Source of the DNA: Lichenostomus cassidix | Taxonomy: Eukaryota; Chordata; Aves; Passeriformes; Meliphagidae | DNA: 64,000 bases | Assembly: GCA_008360975.2 (NCBI GenBank) | Contig: CM039182.1 | Location: forward strand, 57,300,491 to 57,364,490 | Direction of reading: 5' to 3' | Shown: in pieces, positions 1 through 11,500 of the stretch | Position numbering within the stretch: position 1 is the first letter of the stretch | Layout of the letters: every line of letters begins with the position of its first letter | Translations under genes and position numbers: made by a program | The notes under the pieces: generated by a model | Told to the model about the DNA's origin: nothing | The model's database searches: none | The model's input: only the letters and a program-made list of their open reading frames with translations

Positions 1-3000
1 ATGCCTGTCAGGCTGCCAAGTGCAGTTTTTTGCTGCCATCTAGTGACCTTGAGGGGTACCTAAAAATGTCCAAAAATGCCTGGTTGTCGTGCGAGCTGCC
101 AGCGGAGCCGCTGAACTGGCAAAGACAAGCAGCAGGGAAATAATGCTGAAATATTGTGATCTTTGGATTCTCTTGCAAAACAACCGTGGGAAACTCCGGC
201 AGGAAAATACAGGTTTTGGTGGGTAATTATTCATGAAACATATTTGTTATTGAATAAGGTTTTCCCCCAAATTTGAGACAAAATTAAATCTGGGTCTTTT
301 CCTCCGTAGCATTGTAGCTCTGGGTTGGAGCAGGTTTGCTTTGCCTGGCTGCGCTCATTCCGTGTAACAATGCCCTGGTGATGCCCCTGACATGGCAAGG
401 AGCACCCAATATAAACTTTGCTGAGGAATTTGGAGTGATCTCAATAAAAAAGGGGGAAATACATTTATTTCTGTACTTCCAAATGCTTCAGGCTCACCTA
501 ATAATGATGGGCCATGACCCATAATATTTTTTTTCCTATGGAGAAGTGTAGGGCAGACCTAAAAAAGCAGACAAACATGGCATCGATGGATTGTTTAAAA
601 TAGTTTACTGGGATCACAGAAATCTTGATCCTCCCAGCTCTAGAAAAGTAATAGGATTGCAATTCATCCTAACTTTTAAAACTAGACTTTCTTGAGCTTA
701 CAGGTGAAAATATGTGGATTTACTACAGAAATTAAAGAAACTTCTATAAATTTTTATTCGGCTGGGATGTCACTATAAAACTTGTGAGTCCTTTTACTGC
801 TTCTGAAATAAAAACATGATGAAGATAATATTTTTACATTGGAAACATTTTTGGAAAGCTTTCTGGAGCTTCACTCCAGCTTTTTGCTGGACTGTGTACT
901 GCTGCTGTGGCCTGTTCATCCCAATTTAATATGTTATGGGTACTCAAGTCTTTCTCCTGTGTCTCTAATACCCTTGACAAGAACCACATTTGCATCCTGT
1001 TACTACCTAGCAGGCTTCTTCCCTCTACCTCCAAACAGCATCTTGCAAGAAACATCTTGCATCTTGTTTCTTGATGGAAACAGAACATTACACAATGACT
1101 TTTCCTTATATCCCCTCTCTCTATGTCTTCCTCCCAGCCTGAAGTTTTGCAGGGAGACCCGCTATGTGGTCTTTAGCTGCTGAAAGCAGGATGCCTAGAA
1201 ACACTGCAGGTATCCCATTACCATTCCTTCAGTCCTTTTTGTTCCCTGGCATCTCAGGGAGTCGTGGTGCCAACAGTGATAAATAATTTCTGCTGCTGGT
1301 GTCTTTGGGGGCAGCTGTAGTAGTTACTTGGAGTAACCCTTGCTTACAGCCATCAGAAAAAAACCTTGTCATCATCCCAGAAGAGCTTAAATCCTTGATA
1401 AGATGCAAACTGCTGGCACCAAGGGCAGTGCATGTAGCCAAACAGGAATATAGTACTCAAACTGCTGCTCTCCAACCTGTGTATTTTTAAAACAAGGTTA
1501 ATGATCTTTTGTTAAAAAGAGAACAAATGTGTAATGGCATTAAAAATGTGGCGACTGTTTACCCATTTGTAATGTTTGAAAGACTATTACAAGGGAATTA
1601 GACATGACAGTCCCCTTCACTGGAGTCTGGAGGTTTGTTTGGACACAGGAAGGTGATGTGTGTGTGACCCAGGGGAGCTGACAGTGCACTCATGTGGGGA
1701 TGTGAGAGGTGAATTGGGGCTGCTGGTGGGTCAGACAGCCTCGTGAGGGGATGGTGGTGTAGAACTTCCCTGCCCTGAAGGTGAATCTGTCTTTGTCATG
1801 ATAGGTTTGCTATACTTTTTGATCACTGGGGAGGTACAAAATTGGACAGAGGTAAAGTCAAAAAACTCCTGGAGGAGTGCAGCTGAGACTAAGGTGGTGA
1901 AAGGTACACAGAAAGCAGAGCAGTGACTTTCACAAGATGAGACATGTACCATTTCTGCACCTACCACATGCAGACAGGCTGAACTTTTCCTTCCCTGGCA
2001 CGTACCATGGCACTGCATAACTAATAAGGTCCATCTGGGTTTGATGAGCCCCTGTTTTGCCCTAGTTTGTCCCTGGGAAGAAGCATGAAAGGTGTTCTTG
2101 CTCGCTTTTGGGCTTGTGGCTGAGGAGGCTGCAGCGTGGGGGCAGCAGAGCTGCTGCTGGGCAAAGCCAGCTGCTGATGGCCACTGCATCCCTCTGCTGC
2201 TCCCATCAGGAGGGCAGCTTGGTAAAACACCTGGGCACACCACATCTGGGCTTTAATTCTGGAGCAGTGTAGAACTTTGGGTGCTATAGGATAGATGAAT
2301 GCGTCCTCTGCAGCACTGGAGATGTCATTGGTCACACTTGATGACCAAGAGTCACTGCTCAGGAAGGATTTTGAACTTTGTCCTGTCCCAGTGAGACCAT
2401 CTGGAGAATTTAACCCACAAATACCAAGCTCTGGGCATGTAGCCCCCAACAGGTTTAATAATGGCAAGTTATGAATGCAAAAGACTGTCATGGAGCATTG
2501 TCCAGCACACATGCTGCATATCCAACCTAGAAACTAGGCCCAATTTCTAACCAGGAATGTTACTCTTGAAACAGTTTTCCTGGGCAATATGGTGAAATCT
2601 CCATCATTTTAAGTCGCCAAATCAAGATGCAATGTCTTTCCCAAAATCATGGTGTAACAAAGCCAGAAGTAATGGGGCTCAGGGCATAGCAAGGGTAGTA
2701 ACATATGCCCCAAACTTATTAGATGATAGTTCATAAGTCTCTTATGTTGATGATATCAAACCCTAATATTTGCAATATCTTCATTGCAAAGGATTCACGT
2801 GCCTTACATTTCCAGAGCTGTTCTGTGTTACTTTTTACCTTTTGCTAGAATAAGGATAGGGGAGCAGAATCTAGGAGAAGTCACACTCAGGTTCCTGCCC
2901 TCTTTCCCCTCTTTCCCCCAAAATATCTGAGGATGTAAAAATGACCAGCTGGCTTCAATGAACCCCAAAACCTAATCAGAAGAACCAAATCGAGTGAAGT

Positions 3001-5538
3001 AAAATTTGAGGGAGAGGAAAAAGAAAATTATTATATTATGTACAAACTCCCATTCACAGCCTTTTCTCATGCTAGGAACTCTGCATATGGCAAACATTCA
3101 GATCACCTTAACAGCCAGCTGCATCAGAGGACCAAAACTGGGACCTCAAAACTCCTTGTAAAACTAATGAAAAACATCTGAGAAAGTGCTTTGCTTTACT
3201 TGCACGGCAGGCAGAAAACTGTGCATGTCTTTTGGAGTTTGGATAAACACGTGTAAGCACACAGGTAAACGATAATCCTCTGATATTGTTTGAATTAAAT
3301 AGATGGATTAAAAAAAATTGGTCTGGCTTTGTCTTGAAAGGATACCAGAAGATATAAGTTGGACAAGAAACCTAAGTGAGATCGCTGAAGTTTATGTATC
3401 AAACCTAAAGCCCCCAGGCTGAGTGTTGGATGCTAAGGCAGGAATAATCACAGGCTTAAAGTTTCAGGCAGTCATCTCCAATCAGTCATTTGGGCTGGAA
3501 CTCCTCAAGCAGAGAGTTTGATTTAAAAGTGAGTAATTTTTTGTTGTATGCAGCCACTGGGGTTTAGCTGAGGGCAGCCTTCTCCAGAGGAGGAGATATG
3601 CAATGGCCTCCAGTGGTGGATTCATGCAGAAACAAAACAGATGTGGTCACCTTGGTTTTTAACCTTGTGATCTATTTATTCCCAGCTGGAGCATTCCTGG
3701 AGTGAGAAGAGCAGCTGGAGTATCAGACACTGCATCCACACAGATTCCCTTTTCTGTTTGACTTGGTGGCAAGAGATTGTCTTTCCTCTCTTCAATGGGT
3801 CATGACACCTTGCAGATGTTTTAAAAAATCAGTGCTTCTATCTGGCCAATAATGTTTAATGGAAACCTCTTTACTGAGGTTTTCTGGGTCTGAAGGCATG
3901 CTTGCTTTCATACAAATGAGAATGATTTTGCCCTTTTCTTCCAGTGCCCTTGAGGTGGAAAGTAATGGTGGTTTGCCATTCGATTTGTCCAGTAGTTCTT
4001 TTAGTAGGTAATGAGGGACAAATTCCTGACATGGTAATCCTAACCAGTCCTACTCATCTCGTCAGCGTTAGCTCAAGTCCCTGCTTTCTGTCCCAAGGGA
4101 GCTGCACTTCTGGGCTCTGCCAGACAATATCTCAGCTGGGTAATTGGAAAAGGAGCTGGCCTTGCCCAGGGAAATTTTTTGATGAGTCCAGATTTTAACC
4201 ATGGGTGGATTAAAAATGTTTCAGAATTTAGCGTTTGTTTAGGTAACCCACAGAGTCAGAGATTATGCATTTCTTGAACCTCCTTCAAGCCCTGTATGCT
4301 TGCAGAAGCAGCTGGGACACTGCTGTAAGTGGCCAGAGTGACAAAGGCCATGGTCCTGGCTCTTCAGCAGCTGTGGTGGCAGAGGGGCTCTGTGGTGGTG
4401 GCTTGGTACAAAAGCTGGGGGAGGAGAAGTGCCAGGTCAGGGTCCAAAGTGAGAATTCTTCTTTCAGCCTTGGTGCCATTCAGCTGTGCCTTGTGGGACC
4501 AAGCCTGGAAAACACAGAGGTAGCCCCGAGTGTTGTGGATTTGATCTGCAACAGGGGTTTGGCTCAAATTCACCGGAGGCTTGTTGTATCAGTTTAGTTA
4601 GGGGTATCTGTGTTCTACTGAGAATGGCTTTCTTAGAGTTGGATTTGATGCCCACAGGATCTATCCAAGCAGGCAGTTGGTTGATAAAATGCAGTTGGTT
4701 GATAAAATGTCTGTATTTCAAGGCTCCCTGTTTTGCTGAGTTAGTAACAGCCCTCTAAAACATATTCGCATTGAAACCTTATTTTACTTTTTCATATTAT
4801 AGCTAAGTATTGTGTGTATTATTATCAAATATATAAATATCCACAGTGAATTAAGTTTACTTATATTAATTTATTACTAAGATGCTTGTTAAACGCTGTC
4901 TTCAAATACATATTGACACACATGGGTGTTTTTTTGGTTTCAAAGTGTTTTGTATGTAAATTTTACTTTTAACTGATGCACAGTTGAATGAGAGTCCCGA
5001 GAAGTTCCAGCTGCTCTGTATCTGTATCTGTTGCAGTGGACATTGCCACAGTTCTGGCCTCTGGCTGGAACGAAACATCCTCTGTGAAACCAGACTTCCC
5101 TTGTTCTCTGTATTCTGACCCAGTGGTCTTGGCTGCCATGATGCTCAGTGGACATTTAGTCTCTGTGCTCAGTGTAGCTGAATTTGGCTATAGTAATCTA
5201 TTGAGGACAAAACAAGTCTCACCCCAGCCTTCACTGATGTAGGTTTCTTCAGCTCAAGATGCCTACAGTGGAGACACCAGTGTTTATTCAGACTAATCCC
5301 ATTCCTGTTGTTTTACCTGATTTTTTTCCCTTCCCTAATGTGGCACTGCAGGACATCTGTTTCTTGTCTTCAGTATGTGAAACAGATTTCCTTGCATGAA
5401 ACCCTTTTAATTCTTAAACTCTTTCTATTTCTCCTCTCTGTTCTCTCTCTTCTGAATAAATTGGCATTGTTCAAACTAATTTTTCTCATAAAGTAATCCC
5501 TTTGAGACCTGATTGTTCCTGTGGCTCTCTAAATATTT
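1..5538. other. Unassigned non-coding DNA
   Basis: I see no recognisable gene, RNA gene or mobile element here. Two overlapping minus-strand open frames at 1731-2243 and 2021-2512 (170 and 163 codons) have no motif I recognise and overlap each other in different frames, which argues for chance. The only clear structure is a short 18-bp tandem duplication near 4673. Base composition is ordinary, with an AT-rich patch around 4780-4880. Confidence 0.6.
4673..4708. repeat. 18-bp perfect tandem duplication
   Basis: The unit GCAGTTGGTTGATAAAAT occurs twice head to tail, at 4673-4690 and 4691-4708, with no mismatch. It looks like a small local replication-slippage duplication. No function is suggested. 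Confidence 0.9.
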
Positions 5539-5543
5539 TACTA
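5539..5543. repeat. Left target-site duplication (TACTA) of the solo LTR
   Basis: TACTA immediately precedes the TG end of the LTR and recurs at 6442-6446 directly after its CA end. Five matching bases could arise by chance, but they abut TG/CA ends exactly. Confidence 0.75.
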
Positions 5544-5928
5544 TGTCTTGGTTTGAAAGACAGGTGTCTGCCAAGAGAGGTTGAACCTTCCCCTAGAGCA
5601 GAGGATGTGATTCTTCTTCCCCTCCTCCCTCCGAATTATTTAATTTTGTAAATCAAGGGCTTTCAGGCAAAGGTATGGGAAAAAGGAGTATCAGTTCTTT
5701 ACTAGTATCTATAAACAAACAATAACAATAATAGCAAACCACAACTAGAACCAGAAAACCAAACAGCAGATAACGTGAACTGCTGAGCCTTCTCCCGTGT
5801 GGTGCAATCACGGTTGCAAGCAGCAGGGGCGCTGTTGAGCTCCCGGCCGGCCAGGGCAGGTGCGATGACTCCCGAGCGGCTGCAGGTGGCGCTGTGGCGC
5901 AGGGTCAGGTCACCATCCGGCAACTGCA

Positions 5929-5935
5929 ATGGCGG
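5929..5935 (+). promoter_or_regulatory. YY1-type core ATGGCGG in solo LTR
   Basis: ATGGCGG is the core of YY1 binding sites. It lies in the CpG-rich middle of the LTR. YY1 is known to bind and regulate several retroviral LTRs. Occupancy here is inference from a short motif. Confidence 0.35.
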
Positions 5936-6441
5936 ACGGGCTGAGAAAAACACGCAGAGCAGCGGAAAACAGCTCAGGGCAGCGAGGGAACAGGGCAGCA
6001 GGAGCGGGATCTCTCTCTCTCCGGCCAGCGAGAATTTCTACAGTCACAGCAGACGCCGCGGTCTCGTGCGGCAGAGGGCAGGGGCAGGCAGCAGAGGCAG
6101 CCGGACTCTCCCGGCAGCAGCCACGAGGGAACGCAGCCCGGGGGGGGGAAAACGTGCCCTTCCCCGTGAGGAGAAAAGTTGAATCAAAGCTCACCCAGCC
6201 AGGAGAGAAGAGAAAACAGGGCACAGCTGGATTTCCTCTGGTAGCAGCTGGAAAGCAAAGAGCCAGCAGCCTCTACCCTCAGCGTCCGAACCACGAGAGA
6301 GAGTTCCCAGGGTCCGCTCTCCCTTACCTTGCCCTGCCCAAAAACCTAGCCTTTGTCTTTTACAAAAGGCTTGATTGCTCCGAACATCGGACCATTTGTT
6401 GCTTAGTAACAGGAATGGGAAGAAATTCTCAACCCGCGACA

Positions 6442-6446
6442 TACTA
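6442..6446. repeat. Right target-site duplication (TACTA) of the solo LTR
   Basis: This is the partner of 5539-5543 and directly abuts the terminal CA at 6440-6441. Confidence 0.75.
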
Positions 6447-6476
6447 TTAGTCTTAATCTCCCTCACAGTGTGATGC

Positions 6477-6545
6477 CCGAAACTGGAGACCCTACTTCAG
6501 TTGAGGCCTTACTCATTGTCCTGAGCAGAAGGAAAAAATTGCTAT
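6477..6545 (-). mobile_element. Possible decayed antisense CR1 LINE scrap
   Basis: The stretch reading ACTGGAGACC...CAGTTGAGGCCTTACTC...CTGAGCAGAAGGA resembles the antisense of an internal CR1 segment (CR1 antisense copies contain phrases like ACTCCAGGTGAGGCCTCACC followed by GAGCAGAGGGA). Identity is low and only about 65 bp is involved. It could be chance. I place it outside the adjacent solo LTR because the LTR duplication ends at 6446. Confidence 0.3.
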
Positions 6546-8329
6546 GCACAGGAGCAGCAAGTTTTGTTTGCATTTCCTCTGTAGCTTTCTAATATTGGTC
6601 TTTTCAGACCAGTTTCTGTTTTCCAGAAAACTATCAGTACTCTCTCATATGTTCATTCCTCAACACTTTGAAGCTTCAATATATCTGGCTTTTGTGTGCA
6701 TTAAATCACTGTCCATCCCTCTGTTCTGCCAGTTCCTGAGTGTGCAGGCAAACACACACTTTGGGAGCAGTGCTGAAGTGTGTGCTGCCTGTAGATGCTG
6801 GAGAAACAGGCTGAAGTAGCCTGGTCCTTCCACTGCTGCTCCCCTCCCAGCCAAATCATGCCCTGGCTTTCTGGCACCTCATCCCTTTCAAGAGCTTCTT
6901 CGTATAAAGTCTGGAGCAGCCTGGGACTGGGTCCATCTTAGAAATATTTGTCCATCTGCACTGTTATAATCACTAGTGGAGATTCTTTAATGGGAGAGGG
7001 CATTTTCTGGGGTTTTGAGATCTTTTGAGTGGTTTCCCGTTTTTAAAAAAATCTTCTTCCCCCCCATTTTATTTCTACGTAACCTCAGTCAGTGATTCCT
7101 CAGGAGTAACTTCTTTTCCTACCCTTTCAAAGGCTTCAGAGTTAGACTTTTGTTTGATGTGAGTTAGAACAATTTTCGTAGGACACTCAGAATTTTTCAT
7201 TGAGTGGTACAGTTAATTTATCTGCGGAAAATGTAATGCCTGATATTTTTAAGCTGAATATTGGTAGAGTGAAGAACTTCTAAAGAAATCCAGGGTTTGG
7301 TTTTACTGTAACCTGATGTGTTTCTTCCACTGGGTGGAGTGTAAGAGAAATATCTTGGTGAGACACCTTGGTGTGTAAAAACCAGAGTGTCACTCCTGTG
7401 CATATCTATTCAACTTCCCTATTAATCCAAGCTCAGAATTTATAATATTATACATATATAGAGATATCTACAGATATATATATAATATATATATATAATA
7501 TTATTCAAAATAATATATAAAATATAAAATAATCAGAGCAGTGTCTATTTTAAAATTTGACTCTGCAAGGGAGGAATGGATAAACCAGAGGTAGAAAGAA
7601 GCTTGAGTGAAAGCAACCATGAAACAACAGGATCACTGTTCTGGGGAAAGAAAGGAGTGAAAGGAGTAGAAAAAGAGTAATGAACTTCAAAAAGCAGACG
7701 TCAACAAGCCTGGGAAACAGGTAAATATATGTCTTCTGGGAAGATAATCCTGAAGATAAATGAACTGTCTGTTACTGAAACTGCTGTTAACAAAAGCAGA
7801 ATGGTAAACTATCCTGATGTGAAAGAAAGAGGAAACCGAGCAGGAGAGCAACATCCAAACACACCAGGAGCCAAGAACTAGAAATCAAAGGGACTGATGT
7901 GATAGGTAGAAATGGGGACTCATAACTGACAGTGACTGCAACAAAGCAGCATAAACCTGCTGGGGTGTAATGGGAAAAAATCACATGTGAAGCCAATTAG
8001 GAAAAAAAGCCTAAAATTCCACTTTTCTATAAATAGGCAGAGGAAAATACACAACTTTAATTTGATGAAAAGAAGTACAAATAGCAGATGAGGCATAAGA
8101 GCTGGGAAATCCAACATTTCCTTCACTTCATTTGCACAGCCCTGTTGGTGGCAGGCAGAGTGATGTGGCATGGCTGCACAGAGAAGTCAGGAAAGCACAG
8201 GCTGCACATTGGACCTAAAAATTAGAAAACTCTTATGTACAAAATTACTCCTGCCACGTTTATGGTCTGTTTTATGGCTCTTATCACCAGGCATTTTCAA
8301 GGAGTGAGAGCACATTTCCTCCATCTCTT
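6546..8329. other. Unassigned DNA with an AT-rich tract
   Basis: There is no recognisable gene. Open frames are short and lack motifs. The only structure is the AT-rich microsatellite-like tract at about 7436-7532. Confidence 0.6.
7436..7532. repeat. AT-rich simple repeat
   Basis: Interrupted (TA)n and TAATAT motifs run for about 95 bp with almost no G or C. They contain several self-complementary TATATATA stretches that could extrude as hairpins. Confidence 0.85.
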
Positions 8330-8560
8330 GCAGGAAGGAGCTCATTATTCCTTATTAATTAGGTCTTCAGTCACTAATCTGTTATGTACCTTTCCAGCAA
8401 CTGTTTACAGATAAGTGCTGTAGGATCTAATTGATGGAGGATAATTAGCTCCTCCCTAATTAGAGTGAAGTGTGCTTCTTTTCACTCTGTGGATGATTGC
8501 TTATGAATGAAAGGCCACAAATGGAAAGCTCAAGATGTGCAATGTGTCAGGAACTAATTT
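8330..8560. other. Candidate conserved non-coding element rich in homeodomain motifs
   Basis: This block contains TTATTAATTAGG, TCTAATTGATG, GATAATTAGC and CCTAATTAGAG, four TAATT-core homeodomain-type sites within about 110 bp, plus inverted copies of AATTAG. Its texture is like developmental enhancers and unlike the flanks. This is pattern recognition only, since no alignment was possible. Confidence 0.3.
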
Positions 8561-11500
8561 GCTTAAACTATTTCTGAAAACTTATTCAGTTAATACCCAG
8601 ATAGTAGGCTTATACATGAGTGTGCGCTACTGACTTCAGTTGCAGGCAGGCATGTGGTTGCCACAGACTTGAGCATTAATGTCATGCTCAGTTACTATAT
8701 GCTGCACAGGCACCACGAGCAGCAGGTCGGCAAGCATCAGCATGGAGGATACAGCTTGTGGAAATAAAGAAAAACCTCCTGGAAGTTTTATCTCCAGCTT
8801 TCTCATCTCAATTGCCTCAACTCTGAAAAAGAACGAGCTGCAGACAAGCGGTTGAAAAACTTTGGGATGCCCTTTTGGGGTTTTTTATTTTTTGTTGATT
8901 TTTTTTTTTTAAATAGCTATCCTGTGGCACTTGCAGAGGTGTGTTATTGCCAGTGAGCAGAGATATTCAGAGTCCTTTGGAATCCAGATGCTCATAACCC
9001 ATTTGGCACCAAAATGGCCAGCTATTTTCCAAAAAGGTTCTCTAAAAAACTCTAGATTATTTTTTCTGTAACACAGTTATGGGTTATTGTAATAATTGGT
9101 TTCAGTTACAATACTTTTACTTCTCAAAATGTGACTGCCTTTGCCTGTGACTGCCTGTGGTCTCCTGACTGCAAAAAGAAAACTGGATATTGGCTGATGC
9201 TCACTGTGAAATACAAGTGCTGGGGCTTGGAGTATGTGCTGATGTATCAGAAAACCTGTTAGAGAAGATGTGGAATTCGTATAATTAAAATCTGGATAAT
9301 TTATAATTATATAATGATCAAATTGTAATTTATATGATTAAGATGTGGATTCACAGCACAGCCTGAATGCAGATATAGGTTTGTAGGCAGATATGCTTCT
9401 GTAAGGGTGAAAACAATGTTTGACATAAGCCCACTGCTTGAGAGCCCACTAACGTTAATAGAAAGTCTCTCCTTGAGTTTCCATGTCCTTTAGCTGTGAT
9501 GACACAGCTAGAAATACCTAGGGAGAATAAATAGGCCTCCTTTCCTAGTTATGAAGAAATCTTGAAATGTGTCCCTTAAGGATTTGAAACCCTGGAAAAC
9601 AAGAACACAAATCCCATACACTTTTTTCCCCAAGAGGTTTAAATCAGTTTAATGATTTGGGAAGTTATGTTCTGCTGCATTGCTGCCAATCTAACATATT
9701 GAGTGAGACAGAAGCTGGGGAATCAGAGGAGACATGGATGAGGTTAGGATTACCTGCAAATTTCTAATATTCCCTGAGACTGGAGAATTGCTTCAGTTCC
9801 CTGGAAGCCTAATACTGTTAATCAGCAAAGAAAGATTTGACTGTTTCATTACTTACTGCAGCTGAAACTCAAGGAAATTACTTGGGTCTCATTATCAGAT
9901 AAAGTTAAGATTCCAGTATGAAAGAAAACTCTTTTTCACACTCAGGTTGAGAGTAATTTATGTTTTGTAGCTCAGATTTTAAAAATAGAGAGCCAGCACA
10001 GGAGAATAAGATAGAACCACACAAAATGTGGATACTGCAGATCTGCTTTGATACAATAACAGTTTCCAGCCTTTCTTTTATCTTTATAACCATTCCTAGG
10101 TATGGTGGGAAGAGATTAGAATGGCAAACTGAGCAGTGTATCCATCCACTGTGAGGCATTTGCCCTGCTCTATTATTTTGTGGAGCCTGGAGCTGTAAAA
10201 GGGGCTGTTGCCATCACTGGGACCTGGTGCTGGCCAGTGTATCCTGGAGATTAAACAATGCTCAGGGGACAGAGTGTAACCTTGCAAATCCATGCAGGGA
10301 AGCAGGGTCAGACTCTGAGTCTGGTCTGATCCTCAATTTTCCCTTGAGGGCAGTGACCCTACAGGCTTTCCCTGGGGCAGGGTACCTCTCCTTGGCACCA
10401 CTGGCACCATGCCTGGGCCTGGGCCCCCTCTGTTCTCTGTGCTGCTTCCTGCCCCACAGACAGGGGTGCCTGGGAGAGCCTGCTCACTGCCGCTGGCATC
10501 CAGCCCATCCTCAGGCACCTTCCTAGCCTGCCTGGGGGGAGGCTGATAACAGGCGTGTGCTCCCAGCAGAGGTCATGTGGGTCTGTGAAGGGCTTTTGAG
10601 TGGGATTGGTGGTGTGCCTGTGTGTTTTAGTGCTGCAGAAACCAGGTCTGTGAGACTGTAAATCCTAAGAAAACTCCTTGCTGTTGGTCCTCTGGGCATT
10701 TTCTCCTGGGAAATCTTGGTGTAATGAAAGCCGAGCTGAAGGGCTTGGTTACGTCCTAGGCAATGGCCAGTTTCCAGAGAGTTTTGGTGCCAAAGTTCAG
10801 ATGTTTTTCTGTTCCTTGAAAAACACAGCACTGACTAGTTTAGGCTAGTTACAAGATGTGAACTTACAGAAACAGGATATGCCAGCAGGGATGACAGCAT
10901 GAATGTCCCTTCTCTCTCGTGTCATTAGAATGAGATGCAGCTGCCAGCTCAGGTGCCTGAACCCAGAGCAGGACTGAAACAAAGGAGGAGCCCAGACGAG
11001 TTATTGTTTTCCTTCTAAACAACTTGGTGAGTACTTGGCAAAACCTCTGGGAGTCTCAGTGGTGAAATGTAAAACCTTCCTGTCCCCTTGAGTCCCCAGC
11101 CACATCTGAACAGGGATATGTGACTTTCTAAAGGGAGCTGACACATGCTAATTGGGAGGTGCCATGACCTTCACCTTGCTGCTCTTTGCCGATGTCCACC
11201 TTTTTCCTTTCCAAGCTGGGAGTGTGGAGAGCCTTGTTTTACAGCCCAGGGAAAGCCTGGAGTGTCATTGTTGATTTAAAGGGGCAGAGCATGAAGTCTT
11301 CCTTGGCAGAAGTCTTGAGGGTCAGTGTTGCACCAAGCCCAAAGTCACCCAGTCTTTAACCTAAAGAAAATATTTTGGATGTGCATTTTATTTGCAGGAG
11401 GACTTTTTTGCTTTCTCTTGTTCAGTGACCAAAATTGGTCTGCTTTTTTCTACATCAGCTAAATATGAAATAATGACCAAAGCCAGAAGTTAAAGTTATT

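Larger units (their letters stand above)
5539..6446 (-). mobile_element. Solo LTR of an endogenous retrovirus with 5-bp target-site duplication
   Basis: The 898-bp segment 5544-6441 reads TGTCTTGG...CCGCGACA on the plus strand, so both strands begin TG and end CA. It is flanked on both sides by TACTA (5539-5543 and 6442-6446), the duplication left by integration. The 5-bp length fits class I or ERVL-type elements rather than 6-bp class II elements. The CpG-rich core (about 5800-6320) contrasts with the AT-rich flanks. The minus orientation is inferred. Read that way, a poly(A)-signal variant AGTAAA (complement of 5698-5703) lies about 155 bp from the 3' end, as expected for an LTR. The sequence resembles LTRs I remember from songbird genomes, but I cannot name a family. 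No second copy or internal region is visible, so it is probably a recombined solo LTR. Open frames inside it (up to 173 codons) are products of its high GC content. Confidence 0.82.

Noticed and set aside
5929..6450. 173-codon plus-strand frame
   Set aside because: It runs through the CpG-rich core of the solo LTR, with three other overlapping frames on both strands and no motif.
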